Source of the DNA: Leptasterias polaris
Lineage: Eukaryota > Echinodermata > Asteroidea > Forcipulatida > Asteriidae
Length of the DNA stretch: 64,000 nucleotides
Direction: 5' to 3'
Assembly: GCA_037783415.1 (NCBI GenBank)
Contig: JAZGTN010000062.1
Coordinates: 1,899,501 to 1,963,500 of the forward strand
Below the pieces are notes generated by a model. That model ran no database searches, was not told the origin of the DNA, and saw only the letters and a program-made list of their open reading frames with translations. This document shows positions 23,709-36,026 of the stretch, one piece after another. The position numbers were made by a program, and so were the translations under genes. Within the stretch, counting starts at the first letter, position 1, and every line of letters begins with the position of its first letter.

Positions 23709-24519
23709 CCTTGTAATTTTGGCTGATTTAGAAAAGCTTGTCGGACATTGCGTCCAGAATGGCTCGGTCTCATGGGAAGGGTACCTGCGTACAGGGAAAA
23801 ATCCAGACCTTGTCACTGTTGTTTTTTGCGCTACGTGTGAATTGCAGCTTGTCTGCATTTTCTTGCTGCTTTTTGTCATACAGCGGCCGTAACTCAGGAC
23901 CGCTCGGTTGTCCGCATGACTCCCTCTGTATTCTCTTAGGTGTAGTATTATTCTTGCCCTCTGTGTTTCATTACAGCAACGGCCTTACTTTTGGGGTCAT
24001 TCTGTAATCTTACAGTTGTATTGTTTCACTGTTTTACCGCCATTATGTTCGCCACACACTCAGTGAAAGTGTCGTGTGCAAAAGCTTCTTATCTGGGGAG
24101 AGACACCACTCAGCTCGGTTTTCTTTGTACATTACAGAGTATTCATATTAGGGAATGCACATTGTCGTTTGCACATTCCAGTAACATTGTTGTTTGTGCA
24201 GAGTGCTGTGTGCACATCATACTGTTGTTTCATTACGCACGTTCGTGGTGTGTCTTTACTAATATAATAAGAGCGAAATCTTCAGGCCTGTCTAAAAGCG
24301 TTTGTCACGTACAGTAACCAGAATGGCTGGGTCTTGCGGCTTTAGAGGGGTACCTGTGTCACAGAAGACATATATTGAACAATAGCAGATCAAAGCAAGA
24401 ACAACTATTGAAATCAGTCAGCTACACAAATTCATTCTTAAAGATAGCCAGGATTACTTCACATTGAACCTTTGCCGCTGTGACTAAAAGCCCCAAAATC
24501 CAAAATTAAAAAGCAATTC
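23709..24519. other. Spacer with a weak direct duplication
   Basis: ccagaatggctcggtct...gggtacctgcg near 23,751 recurs as ccagaatggctgggtct...gggtacctgtg near 24,318. This could be an old duplication or long terminal repeats; nothing coding was recognised. Confidence 0.3.
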
Positions 24520-25500
24520 GAATCTTTAACAAATTAGAAGAAAATGATATAAGGCAAACTTTAAAAAAATAAATACTTAACTTATGATCATCAAAATAAA
24601 CATGTCTTTTTTACAAATCACTTTACATGTACACTGTGGTAAGAATGCATAATTACAGTATAAAATAGACTGACCACAAGATTAACAACTAAGAAAGAAA
24701 AGGATAAAAGGCAAACGTTGGAAATAATGTTTTATGATCATCAAAATAAATAGGTCTTTGTTTACAAACCCCCCAAAATGTACACTGTGGTGAGAAGGCA
24801 TATTAAAGTTTGAAATAGACTGACCTCAAAACTAACAAAAGAGGAAATAAACACATAAAAGGCGCATTCTAAAAAAAGGAATCCGAGTCTTCTATACTAA
24901 CAATATAAATGGATTAAAGGCAAACCTTGGAAATAATTTCTTATGACCATCAAAATTTATGTCTTTCTTTACAATCCACTTTACATGGTAAGAAGGCATA
25001 TTATAGTTTTAAAATAGACCGATCTCAAACCAAAAACAAAGAAGGAAATAAACACATCATCGAATAATAAATAAAAGGCACATCCTGATAAAAGGAATTT
25101 GAATTTTTAACAAATAATAGAAATGGATAAAAGGCAAACTTTGGAAACTGATATTGATGATCATCAAAGTAAATATGTCTTTGTTTACAATATAATTTGC
25201 ATTTATACTTTGGTAAGAATCAAGGTTTTAGCCAGGATTTGGTAAAAGGGTGTCCAAATCTGCTGGAAATTTAAAAACTGGGTGTCCAAATTGTTCACTT
25301 ACAATACATTTACATGTAAATGACAGATAAAACAGGGTGTCCAAATTTAAAACAGGGTGTCCAAAAGACACCCAGACACCCCTCTGGCTAACACTATGGT
25401 AAGAATGCATATTACAGTTTAAAACAGACATTATAGACTGACTACAAAACTAAAAACAAATGAGGAAATAAATACATATGGAATAATAAATGAAAAGCAC
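24520..25500. repeat. Diverged satellite, units about 150-230 bp
   Basis: Recurring words in the same order are aaaggcaaac, ttatgatcatcaaaataaa, tgtctttgtttacaa, acactgtggtaagaatgc, aaaatagactgacc and aggaaataaacaca. About five units are visible with large differences between copies. The array is AT-rich and non-coding. Confidence 0.7.
25221..25398. mobile_element. 178-bp hAT-like MITE inserted in the satellite
   Basis: Ends are CAAGGTTTTAGCCAGG and CTGGCTAACACTATG. GTAAGAAT flanks both sides (25,213-25,220 and 25,399-25,406), an exact 8-bp duplication of the satellite word. The interior repeats gggtgtccaaa four times. Confidence 0.85.
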
Positions 25501-26005
25501 GTCCTGACAATAATCAGCTGAAAAAGGAGACAGTTGAGATGAATTCAACTCAGAAAATTCAACTCAGAAGTTGAAATAATAATAAGAATACAAAACAAAT
25601 AAATAGGAACACGTTCACTTCTCTGACTGAAAAAGCAAGTGAGAAGAAAATTACCTGGCATTGAAAACAGGTGCAAATGGAAGCAATTAGGGCAAGTGGT
25701 GAAGCCCACATTGAGATAAATGTCAATGCATACTAATTGAGAGCAAATACTGCAGACAGTTCATGCAACAGTGTTAACCAGCACGGGTGAAAATGAACAA
25801 TGTCCATGGTGTGTCATGCAAAATCAAGGTATGGCATTTGTAATGTCATCATGTACATTTAAAACCAAGCTACCATAAACATTAAGTTTTCATTTAAAGG
25901 AAAAGTAGATCATTATAAAAAAAAGTAAATTAAGAGTAGATACTTTGTAGGTTTTGAGGCATTGTAGGCCTATGGTGAGGCATCAATATGGTAACACCAT
26001 GTGTA

Positions 26006-26079
26006 TCTACCTTGCTGTGTAGATACAGAATCTACCTTGCTGTGTAGATACAGAATCTACCTTGCTGTGTAGATACATG
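26006..26079. repeat. 25-bp tandem repeat, 3 copies
   Basis: Copies of atctaccttgctgtgtagat joined by acaga; each carries a short inverted repeat atctac/gtagat. Confidence 0.85.
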
Positions 26080-26424
26080 TATGTATTGTTCTTTGAGAAA
26101 TTGACTTGCTATTTTTTCTACTGCCAAGGAGTTGATTTCGGAATTCAGGAGACTACTTAGTTCAGTAGTTCAGAAAAAGAACTGTCCTGCTTATTAACTA
26201 CTATACCTGGGCGGAAGGTAGGAAATCGGCCGGGACTACTACTTCGGCTGAGTGTAACAAATCTACACAGCAATGGTGTTACTGCAAACTGAATATTATG
26301 AATAGATACATTCTCATCTTATATTATTATAGACAAGAATAATAATTAGTTCTTACTATACGAGGTGCATACACATCCTGGCAGCTAGATGAAGGTGCTG
26401 TGCAATAAAATTAAATAACTATTA

Positions 26425-26749
26425 ATAATAATAATAATAATAAGTTAAACTTATAAAGTGCCTTGCATCCATGACTGGACCCCAAGGTGCTGTACACAAT
26501 AAAACAGCACAAAACCAAACTCTAAAAAGATCTAAATAGAGTTGTTTTGAGTTGTTTCCTGAGAACATTTACTGACATTTGATTGGCATAGTTGGACAGG
26601 GAGGTTGTTCCACAGCCTTGGACCAGTATATAGCCCAAAGCACAGAGGCAAGCTGATTTTGGCTTTGCAAATTGTTGCACATCGATCTTGAAATTCACAC
26701 TGGACCACAGGCCCGAGCATGGAAAGTTCGGCTGACTTGTGTTTTTCAA
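26425..26749 (-). pseudogene. L2-like LINE 3' end
   Basis: The minus strand has a degraded C-terminus in two frames (LYTGPRLWNNLP and VLRKQLKTTLFRSF, matching the usual PxLWNxLP...LKTxLF pattern). It is followed by a 3' UTR with gcaccttggggtcc and a (TTA)n tail at 26,425-26,445. Frameshifted and 5' truncated. Confidence 0.7.
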
Positions 26750-26911
26750 CTCAATATATTTATTTTAAAAAAGAAGAAATTGTGTTCAAATGTTGACTTT
26801 GAGTTTGATAAACATCTTTCATTATTGTTGAGTATCAAAGTCTACTTACCCATCAGACAAATGAGATCAATCCTCTCTTCTTAACAGACAAAACAGTTTA
26901 TAGGCCTATAT

Positions 26912-27883
26912 TTAAAGGCACCTGGCAGTGGTATTTTTTCAAAATAAAGCTTTTGTCATTAATATATACATTTTTTTGAGTGGAATGTGAATAAACAATT
27001 TACTAAGGTTAAAAAATTGTATTTTTCTTTTAATTACAAATTAAAAAATAGGCCCCCCTTTACATGGCGCTGTTCGTGACGTCAATCGAGGCAGGAGAAA
27101 ATGTGTAATCTGGCCCCGTACATTACGTCTGTACCTGATCAGTATGATGTGTTTTCGTATTCGGACGTCACCACCCAATGCAATCCTAGGACAGTGTATG
27201 TACAGTCGACTAATACGAGACGCCAGTTTATACGAGGTTTTTCACCGGTCCCGAACTGTCCCATGCGCGTTTCTATGTCTTAAAAACGGAAGATACGAGC
27301 ATGGTCATAACGAGAACACGGATAATACGAGGTATTGTTTTTCCACCAGAAACATTTCGCTGGTAACCTAAGCTTCACTGCAACTTCCCTTGCACACTAC
27401 TACCAACGAAAAAATCTCCGGGCTATCCATAGCGCTGAAAACGACGTCGGACCGGACCACTTTGCCCTCGTTAGCCTAACTTTCGATGCCCGTAACTGCC
27501 TATATTTGGGATCTGCAGGAAAAAAATGCTGGCTGACCCCATCTTTAGTCGTTTTGCTGCATCCAGCAGCAATTTTTGCTGGAAAAATGCAAGAAAAAAC
27601 CCCCCTTTTGGATAACCAAACGAAACGTACAATCTCACTACTTGCACGTGTATATACAACGTAAATGCAGGCAAGTTCGAGTGGGGTCGATGTTCAATCG
27701 AGGCGAAGTCTTCCTCGATTGACGTCACAAAAAGGGATGGGCGGAGTCGCCCCCAAACAACTTTATGTATTTTTTTAACATATAAATACTGACAAACAAT
27801 TACTCAAAAAATTGTTTTATTGTTAATATACATATACTCTTATATTAAAAAAAAAAAAAAAATCTATTTCCAGGTGACTTTAA
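26912..27883. mobile_element. TTAA-flanked inverted-repeat element, 972 bp
   Basis: The left end is TTAAAGGCACCTGG and the right end is CCAGGTGACTTTAA, giving TTAA at both edges as for piggyBac- or Kolobok-type elements. A second internal inverted pair, gtgacgtcaatcgagg (about 27,076) and cctcgattgacgtcac (about 27,711), brackets the central 630 bp and includes the CRE-like palindrome tgacgtca. A 109-codon open frame at 27,335-27,664 has no recognised relative, so coding status is unknown. Confidence 0.75.
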
Positions 27884-28107
27884 GCTTATTTTGATTCTGT
27901 CTTTTCATATCTTTTCTCGTTTTGAATCTGGTCTTGGGAAAAAACTCTGGTCCAGTAAAAATTCTGGGCAACAAGTCCTGTGGTCTTGTGGATCACCCCC
28001 CCCCCCCCCCCCCAAAGAAAAAGTAATAAATAAATTAAAAAAATGAATATATTGGAGCCTGAACTGATTTAAGATTTTTGAGGTAGTCAGGAGACGTATG
28101 CATTATA

Positions 28108-28549
28108 ATAATAATGCGCACCTTCATCTAACAAAAGGCACTCATGGCGCTACAAAGAGAAAACAAATTAACAAAAACCAATATTCTACGTGTATATGTA
28201 CAGTCTGACAAGCAGGAGAAATTAGGCTCTGTTAATGTATTGTAGTAATGAGTTTTGAGAGCCAGTTTGAAAGAGCTGAGAGATGTGCTAGATCGAATAT
28301 TTATAGGGAAAAGGGGGAAGCTACATGAAAAGGTCGTTTCCCCCAAGATCGATACGGTCTCGGTAGAGCAAGTAGTTGTTGGCTTGCAGAGTGGAGACCA
28401 GAACGACTGGTGTGGTGAGGAGCTAATAGCGTGGATAAAAACTGGGGAGAGATGTTGTGCAGTGAGCGATAAGCGAGAAGCGTGAGTTTGTACATGTTTC
28501 TAAATCTAATTGGAAGCCAGTGAAGGTGTTTAATGTATGACGAACGCAC
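28108..28549 (-). pseudogene. L2/CR1-like LINE ORF2 C-terminus
   Basis: The minus strand reads HLHWLPIRFRNMYKLTLLAY and SRSGLHSASQQLLALPRPY, then shifts frame to STSLSSFKLALKTHYYN before the stop. That is the usual end of L2/CR1 ORF2 after the reverse transcriptase domain. A (TTA)n remnant near 28,108 marks the 3' end. The reverse transcriptase core is absent. Confidence 0.8.
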
Positions 28550-28993
28550 GTAGTTCTAATCATTTCCAAATTAACAGGAGGACTTTAAATTTGGCGTGGA
28601 GGTTTATTGAGAGCCAGTGCAGGGCAAGAAAGCAGAGCAATTTGTTTGCGCTTCTTTTCAAGTGTCCACACAGTCATTGATTTTGTGCCACCCAAACAAA
28701 TTGCCATCAAAAACCGCGGCTTGGTGTCATGTTTTGTACACAACTGAAAAGATGAGCAACTCATCTTTTCAAAAGAGGATAAGGAAGACAACATAATTCT
28801 ACATCACGCTGAACTAGGTATCATTATTTTATGGGTACTGTACAACCAACCTGTGAAAATTGCAAGAAATTTTTGAATGGAAACAATAAAACGGTGTATA
28901 TTTTGTTTTGGGTTTTGGGGATGTTCATATCAGTCTTATTTCGATAGCCGGTATTGAAATACGCAAAGCTGATTTGTGTGGTTTTCATATACA

Positions 28994-29520
28994 GGGTTTT
29001 CCCCATGCAGAAGCTAAGTGATCAGGCCTATATGCACAAATTGAGTGCCGATATGCGCCGATTGCAGCCAGTACTTTTTCCAGACCAAATGCACAAAAAA
29101 CATCAGTGTAAAACCATTTAGAATGCTCCAGATTCAGGGATGTGGTTTCTCCGTTTTTAACCGGAAATCCGTTTTGTTTTGCCCCCCCCCCCCCCAAAAA
29201 AAGAAATATGTTTTTTTGCCCCCCCCAAAAAAACCCAAACAAACCCCCATAACAATACAAAACCCAAAACAAAAAACATATATGTTTATTTTTTTTACCT
29301 AAGATCAAATTCATAAAAAAAATGAAGATAAAACCATATATAACGCCCCAGATTGCAGAGTAGGACTTTTAAAACCAAAGATAAATGTTATTAGTGGGCT
29401 TCGTGCTGGCAAAGCTTTTGTGGCTTGCGCTCAGTGTTCAGGTTTTTTCCAACATCCTATCACATCCCTGCAGATTGCACAGTAGGGCATTTGAAACCAA
29501 GGTAAACACAAAGTGAGGAC
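28994..29520. mobile_element. Cluster of CAGGG-type element ends
   Basis: cagggttttccccatgcag (28,994) resembles the termini at 3067 and 32,519. A separate unit, CAGGGATGTG (29,134) to CACATCCCTG (about 29,470), is flanked by cagatt on both sides and holds poly-C/A tracts. The words agattgcagagtagga and agattgcacagtaggg form a direct duplication around its right side. Boundaries are approximate. Confidence 0.45.
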
Positions 29521-29929
29521 ATCGTTTCAATTCAGCCAGCTAAACCAAACTTCCAAAATTTGGGTCCAGAAATTTGGCCCCACAGTTTTGAAAAATCCTG
29601 GGGAGAATGCTCATATACTTTTTTCTTAACTTTGACAGTAATCCTGATATGCAAAAGTTCCTTTGATTGTTTTTTGTTGTTGCTATTATCAATGTTGGTT
29701 TTTGTACTATGTCAGTGAAAGTTTATACAAAATCCCCAGCAAATCAAAAATATATCAAAAATATATCAAAAATATATCAAAAATATATCTCACAGGTATT
29801 AGGATCCAGTAATGTGTGTAACCAGTTCAAGGGTATGACAAATTTAAATAAATATGATTCAATAGCGAATATGACGTCGATGAATAACAGTCTCTGGAGA
29901 ATTGGTACAGGTCTGAATTTAATTGATTT

Positions 29930-30272
29930 GGGGTGGCATGGTTGGCTTGTGCGTAAAGCGCTCGCCTCTCACCAAGGCGACCCAGGTTCGATACCCGGCC
30001 AGGGCCATATGTGAGTTGAGTTGTGCGTTGGTTCTCTGCTGTGCCACGAGGGTTTTCCAGACCATCCGGTTTTCCTCCCTCGGGAAAAATCAAACACTTT
30101 CGATCTCTGGCTGTGCTCCGTGGTCATAATGGGTTGATGTGGCTGGCTGCCAAAGGCGCCCTAGCATGCCTGCTTCTCGAACACGTTGTAGCCGCGTCCT
30201 TCGCAATTCAGCTCTTAGCTGCGAGTAAGGATGATTAGCCTCCCAAAATTTATTTAATTTATTTATTTTATT
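29930..30272 (+). mobile_element. tRNA-derived SINE (tRNA-Val-type head)
   Basis: The head ggggtggcatggttggcttg has box A-like sequence. The anticodon arm cgcct/ctcacca/aggcg places CAC at the anticodon, and box B is ggttcgatacc. A unique body with gggttttccagaccatccgg follows, ending in an AT-rich tail (tttatttaatttatttattt). About 340 bp. The head-body-tail order is diagnostic of a Pol III SINE; the family name is unknown to me. Confidence 0.8.
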
Positions 30273-32370
30273 ATGTTGTTTTCAGATTGAAAAAAATAAT
30301 TATTTTAAATTCCAATGACAAATCCTGTACTTTGTTTCTAATAGACCTTGAAAGAAACCCTGATATAACAGTGAACGATTCCCCTTGTACATTTATAGTA
30401 CAGCAAAATGCTATACAAAATGTATCAGTTGCTACTCAAAAATCACCAGTTGCTACTCAACACTGGCATTCAATGAGTTCATTTTAAATATTTTGCGATA
30501 CAAAATTGCCGGATGAAATTATTCCCTGTGTAATGTTCCTTTATTGTCATTAATGTCTATCTACTGACTAGAGCACTAACTCCTCATTATACACGCACAC
30601 ATTTTGAAACCTTGAAACCTCCAGGGGGCAGACATGTTTCTGGTATGTGCGTGACAATGGAATGTTTTTAATTTGAAGAGAGCATTTTTGAAAGTGAGGG
30701 TATAGGCATGTTTGCCTAATCTGGGATTCATTCAGATTCATTGTGTGTACTATACTGTGCAGTGCGGTTCTTTTAAAGCTATAAAAATGTTGATGAATGT
30801 CGTGCTTTTTAATGAACAAGTTTATTTGTGAATAGAGATGCTTCTCTAGATGTCAAGGGGGAGCAAAATCTGCTTCAATGAATTTGTTTAAAAAAAATGC
30901 CACATGATGGCACCGACGAATGGACTGGCGTATGTGCGCTAAAATCAGGGCCCTAACACATATGGTTCGCAGTCTCATAGGAACACAGTAACAGATTGTG
31001 CATTCACATTCGCAGCGTATTTGATTTTTTGACGCATGGAAAAAGAACACACTTACACAAATAGCAGTACAACAGCCGTACAAAATTTCAAGCTTTTTGA
31101 TAGGTTTGTACACAAACATGAATGCATCCACATGGCTTTAAAACACAAGGCAAGTTGGCGCTCTAGTCAGTATATATAGCTCTATGCTAATGTCCCTTAT
31201 GACTGTACGTGTTCATGTGTTGAGCAGAATGCCATTCTGAAGTGAGCATTGGTGTCAAAACACGGTTATTTGTAATTGAGGCTACCCCTGTGAATGAAGA
31301 GACAAAAATGGTCTGATCACAAGACCTGTACGAGCATGCAAGGAATAGAGTAGCAGCCCAGAGCATTTTGGTCAATCGAACGAGGTACCAATATCCAAGT
31401 ACAGGAACATTGGCTGTAACCGATAACTGTTTTGGTCACTGAACAGTGATTAACCAATGGCCAAGTCAACCGAAACAGTTATTGGTTACGACCGCGAAAT
31501 TGCACTCCTGGAAGTCTGCCGGTTACAACCTGCTGCGTGTGGTGCCTGGACCCCCAACAAAGGAACCAAATTATGGGCTGGATCAAACATTGGAGGTACC
31601 ACATGAAACCAAGTTGAAATGAACAATAACACTGTACTTAGTAAAAGATATCAACTGCCTTCGGGCTGCCGGTCTAGAAAGTAAGTGTGCCATACACAGG
31701 CACGTTGGTTGTATGCGCAGGTTCTTTACTACTTGGAATTACGCACCAACGAGATTTGGATGTATTGGTTATGTGGGTTTTGCAGGGTACTTGCTTGGTG
31801 TCTTGTGGCGTGTGAGGTTGTATGCGTGTATGCGCTGGGTGTTAGTGTGCTCTTGTATGTTCTGTTTTGGGGTGCAGGTATGTGTTTTATCCTCGGTTGG
31901 TGTGTGTTTGCCTTTTCGCTTCCTTTTTCTTGTTTGATTTTCTTTATCTTGATGTCCTTTTATTGATGTAGTTTTAACTTTTAATGATGTACTATAGTTG
32001 CAATTCAGTTTTTATGCTGTGATGACTAGTGTGAATAACCCTTTTATCTATCTACATGTATCTATCTTAAACAGTTTGTATTCAGGGAATAAGACTTAGG
32101 ATGGCGAAGTCCTGAATAATGCCCATAGAGTATGAGTAATGATTCTCAAGGGTATCATTCCCCAAAAGTCGAGCACAGTTCAAACACTACAAACCATTAG
32201 CTGCATATTTACGATGTAACATTTACGTCTGTCTGCAGCAGGTAATTTATCTGGCCGTATTTTTTAATTCTCACAAATACAGAAGCAGTTGGGGACTCGG
32301 ATTATTTCCACTGGTGACAGGAGCTATCGAGGTACCAATGGACGGCCACATCTCATAGGATCATTTTCAG
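30273..32370. other. Spacer without recognised genes
   Basis: It contains an inverted repeat at 31,415-31,489 (arms tgtaaccgataactgtttt / gaaacagttattggttac) and a TG-rich stretch at 31,690-31,940. That stretch's hydrophobic open frames I attribute to composition. Confidence 0.4.
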
Positions 32371-32378
32371 CCTGCAGC

Positions 32379-32392
32379 GTTGCCATAGCAAC
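32379..32392. promoter_or_regulatory. RFX X-box consensus
   Basis: GTTGCCATAGCAAC matches the canonical imperfect palindrome bound by RFX factors, which regulate ciliary genes in animals. It lies 12 bp upstream of the ATG of the candidate exon at 32,405. Functional use is inference. Confidence 0.55.
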
Positions 32393-32404
32393 AGATAAAG
32401 CATC

Positions 32405-32459
32405 ATGGGCTGCGGAGGATCAAGTCAGCCTCGCTATGAGATGAGCAAATCAGAGAAAT
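32405..32459 (+). CDS. Candidate first coding exon with N-myristoylation start
   Basis: From ATG at 32,405 it reads MGCGGSSQPRYEMSKSEK, then one base and a strong donor (aaat|gtaagt, donor at 32,460). MGCxxS is a typical N-myristoylation and palmitoylation signal, so the product would be a small or membrane-attached protein. The ATG context (catcATGG) has G at +4. An RFX X-box lies just upstream. Downstream exons were not found before 41 kb. Starts of this type occur in several unrelated families, so I do not name it. The evidence is one short exon, hence moderate confidence. Confidence 0.42.
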
Positions 32460-32518
32460 GTAAGTTGATCAAATGAATTTTTATCAAAATTAAAAGAAAC
32501 ATTTTTGTTTTTTTAGCA

Positions 32519-32830
32519 CAGGGTTCTACCCAGGTTTTTAAAAAACTGTGGGTCATTCTGGACCCAAATTGTTGGATGTTTGCCCGAAGCACGCTAAATT
32601 GAAACAAGGTCTTCGGAATGTTTTGTACTTGGTGTTAAAAGCCCTACTGTGCAATCTTGAGAATTTCTTATGGTTTTCTCTTGATGTTTTTTTGTGAAAC
32701 TGTTATTTTTTTAAATAAATAAATAAAAATAAAACAAATGTTTCTATCGGCCAAAATTTGGGAGTATCGGCACGCAATTCGCACGTATTGGCCCGATACG
32801 CTAGCTTGTGCATCATGGGTAGAACCGGGG
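32519..32830. mobile_element. CAGGGTTCTACCC-type MITE
   Basis: cagggttctacccagg on the left and catgggtagaaccgg on the right form short inverted ends, related to those at 3067/4751. Inside are tatcggcacgcaattcgc and gtattggcccgatacg. No target duplication was recognised. Confidence 0.5.
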
Positions 32831-32886
32831 TGTCTGAATACAAACACAGAACTGAGCAAAAATAACACCCATGGACAATATTTGGT

Positions 32887-33597
32887 AATAGACTGTGCAA
32901 GTCTCGCGCGTAATCGAACTTCCGGGACCATAGTGGTCCCAACCACGTGGGCGAGATTTACGTGGGCGAGATTTTGTTTCGTCAATTATTTTAGTTTAAC
33001 GTAGGTTATGACCTAGAAAAGTATACATGTTGTTGGGAATGTAATACTAAGTGATAACATATGAAAGTAAAACCAATTCAACAATATAACAAAGAAAACC
33101 CAAGAATTAAACTTCACCTCAGCTTCCGGTTATTGCAAAAAATTTAGAATTTTGTGCTCGCCTCCGATCATAAAACTTACGTAAACGCTTGTTTTGGATG
33201 CGCAATTATAATCGCCAGATGCTGTAATTGCAAAGCAAACCCTTTTCATTGCAGTCGATGGTTGTTGAGGCGTCAGCATCCTCTTTAAACTGCGATACGG
33301 GTCAATTTAAACCCGTTTGACCATCACGAATCTGCGTAAGGGGTTTCTAAAAAGTCAACATCAAAAAAGCATCCTTGTCCCAGAGTTTTAATTTTTTTTC
33401 CAATAATAATTAACACACTTTTGTGTATTTTTTTCAAAAGCTGAAACAAATTTCATAAAATTGTAACGATTTATTTTTGTTGTTCAGATTTTGTTGTGAG
33501 ATATAATTTAAAACAAAGATTTGATTTCGGAAATAAAAATGTTCTTCGTTTGATGTGTTTTCTCGTTAGGATACGCGCGAGACTTGCACAGTCTATT
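32887..33597. mobile_element. Inverted-repeat element, about 710 bp
   Basis: aatagactgtgcaagtctcg at the left and cgagacttgcacagtctatt at the right form 26-bp near-perfect inverted ends. A related end fragment (caagacttgcacaatctatt) occurs near 23,390. The interior is AT-rich and shows no gene. Confidence 0.7.
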
Positions 33598-36026
33598 GGC
33601 ATAGACCAGTATCTGCACTTTATGTGTGAACCATCATACACATGAAATAACAAAACATGGCAAAATTTTAATCCAAAGGGAGTCATTGGAGTTACAAGAA
33701 ACAGTGTAAAAAATGATGTGCTTCACTATTCTCAAACATTGAGTTTAGGACTCCCGAGATCAAAACTAAACTGTTTCACTAATTTCTCAAACACTATAGC
33801 ATTTCAGGCAAAAATGTTTCAAGGGAAGTTTTTCACCTTGATCATTTTTATAGGGGCCTACTGTGTAAGTTGTGTGCGAATCTGTGAACATTTATTTTGT
33901 CAACCTTAGCAATGCTATGCACTGCACCTTAGAGTGATCCCATGCATACAATCCAGGGAGGGAGCCCAGGCATGGGATGCCTTCCTTTTGGTCAGTACTG
34001 TATTTTACTTCTGGTGATTGAATGTCAAAGATCCGGCATTACCCATGAATAACAACCATGATGCAAATCGCTCAGCCACATAAAACCTCACTTTTCTGCT
34101 GCATTTTACTTCGTTGTTAAGGTAATCCCTCTGCTGTCGCTTCTCGGGTTGTATCGTAAAATTTGGTGTGATCTCTGGCTACGCGGTAGTTAGAATTTTT
34201 GAATGGCTTCTTACTGGCCAAGAATGAAGTACTCCACGTTACCAGGCATTCTTCGCTTCTACAGCTAGCGCAGAAATTCAGCGCTTACCCTGTGGGTGAA
34301 AAATGTTGATCGCAAGGGCAGAATTTGGCGGTAAGCAGGGCCATGGAATTTGGCCCTGGTGCAGTCTCTGAGAACACACCGGTTCTTCTCAGAGCCAACA
34401 CTTCTCCAAAAAGATGTTTATACATAGCTGTACGGGCAAGTTTGCTACATGTAACTGTTGCTTTTCTTATGATCAAAACTTTTCTTATGATCAAAGCTTT
34501 TCTTATGATCAAAACCAAGCAAAGCTTCAAATATAAATTGTTCATTATTTGTATATCATCATGCCAAAACCTTTTTGGAGTCCCTGTACATGTATGGATT
34601 GCACATTGTATCCAGTGTTTTTAGCTGAGACCACCTGAAGACCCCATACATCTAGAGTACACTGTGCAAACATTGCATGGCCAACTGACCACTCAATTAC
34701 AGTTGATGTTCAATCATTGTACTTTACAGCCTGTTCAGCCGGTGCGTGCAAACAGCTTCATTTCTAGTCATCAGTCTTTGACAAATAATCCAACATCTCC
34801 TTCCCATCACCGATTCACCGATTCACCGTGCCCCAGTCTTGTTTACTCTGCCCCGAACACACAATAATTGTAATGTATCATACAGCGGGCTAGCTCTATA
34901 CAGTGTATACCCAGGAAAGATCAAATCTTGCAAAAGTCTAAAGCCACGTTCGCATTGGATTAATATTTAACTGAGACCATAGGTAACATTTCAATGGGTA
35001 CATCTTACCGGTGTTCGCACTTGGTTTATTTGACGTAGGTAACTAGAGGCTGGTGAAACAAACCGACTGACTCAAATAAACACATGCGGGCGCCACGCCA
35101 GTGACCTTTAACCGGATGTGACAAAGTACATGACCTACCTTGTAAATAGCAAAACAAAAGTAAGAAAAACAACTCGAGCAAGGGAGAGGCAATTAATGAG
35201 TTCTTTATACCGCCGTGACAACATGAGTGTGAACATCACCAGATGCCTGTCGTAGTTCACTTCCACGTATCATGTGATCGTAGCCGTGCAGCAAACTGGA
35301 CGTGGTGTTTTACTGGCTGTTTTTACTAGGACGATGCGCCTGGACTGGACCTTTAGTTTGACCAGTTTAGGTTACCTGGGCAGCAGGTGGCCGGTTAAAC
35401 CACCCATTGGACTCTGTTAAGTTACCTGGGATGAAATTTTCCTGGGCTGTTTCGCACTGGACAAATTACCCATTAACTCAGTTAGTTTATCTTAAAAACA
35501 CTGCTTTAGCTGTATGGTCTTTGGCTATTGCTTCAGCTCTTGTGGTCAACATTATGTGCGTTATTCAGATCATAGAGAAAGGACCACGGAAGGAGTTACA
35601 ACTCTCTTACTATTAAGAGGAAACGTGATCACCGCCGCAAATACCTTGCAGTCGCATGCTAATCCTATTATGACTGCTGACACAAACATCCACTTTGCGG
35701 TCAGCCATTTGTCCATAGCAGACCAGTAGTTCTGTTGAATGAAAGTGTGGCAGGAAAGGAATGTTTTCACTCTTCAAATGTTTTGATTTGTGGTTTGGAG
35801 TTGGCGACGGTTGGCCACATCATCAATTAACATGTTCAACTCACTCCCTGCCAGATGCACAATTTTATGACCCAGAAAATCCATGAAAATTGTTTATATG
35901 TCAGTTTTAACAAAAGTCATAATTCTCGCACGAATTTTGAAGAATTTGGTGTAAATTCCCCTTTGGTTGATTTAAAAAAACAAAACATTGACGGATAGGC
36001 CTACTTGTAATTAAAATTTTCGCGAT
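33598..36026. other. Spacer with repeat fragments
   Basis: Fragments seen: 33,745-33,915 (inverted partner of 5640-5815); 34,115-34,235 (diverged tRNA-cassette element without the tRNA part); 34,245-34,360 (relative of the ccatgaaattgggc MITEs at 61.6 kb); 34,458-34,515 (18-bp cttttcttatgatcaaaa repeated three times). No gene is recognised. Confidence 0.5.

Noticed and set aside
31685..31966. 93-codon hydrophobic open frame
   Set aside because: TG-rich low-complexity sequence reads as Leu/Val/Phe/Cys in several frames; no splice signals or homologue recognised.
34736..34866. Possible Ser/Pro-rich terminal exon after tttacag
   Set aside because: Short, compositionally simple, contains a small internal duplication (ccgattca), and no partner exon fits in phase.
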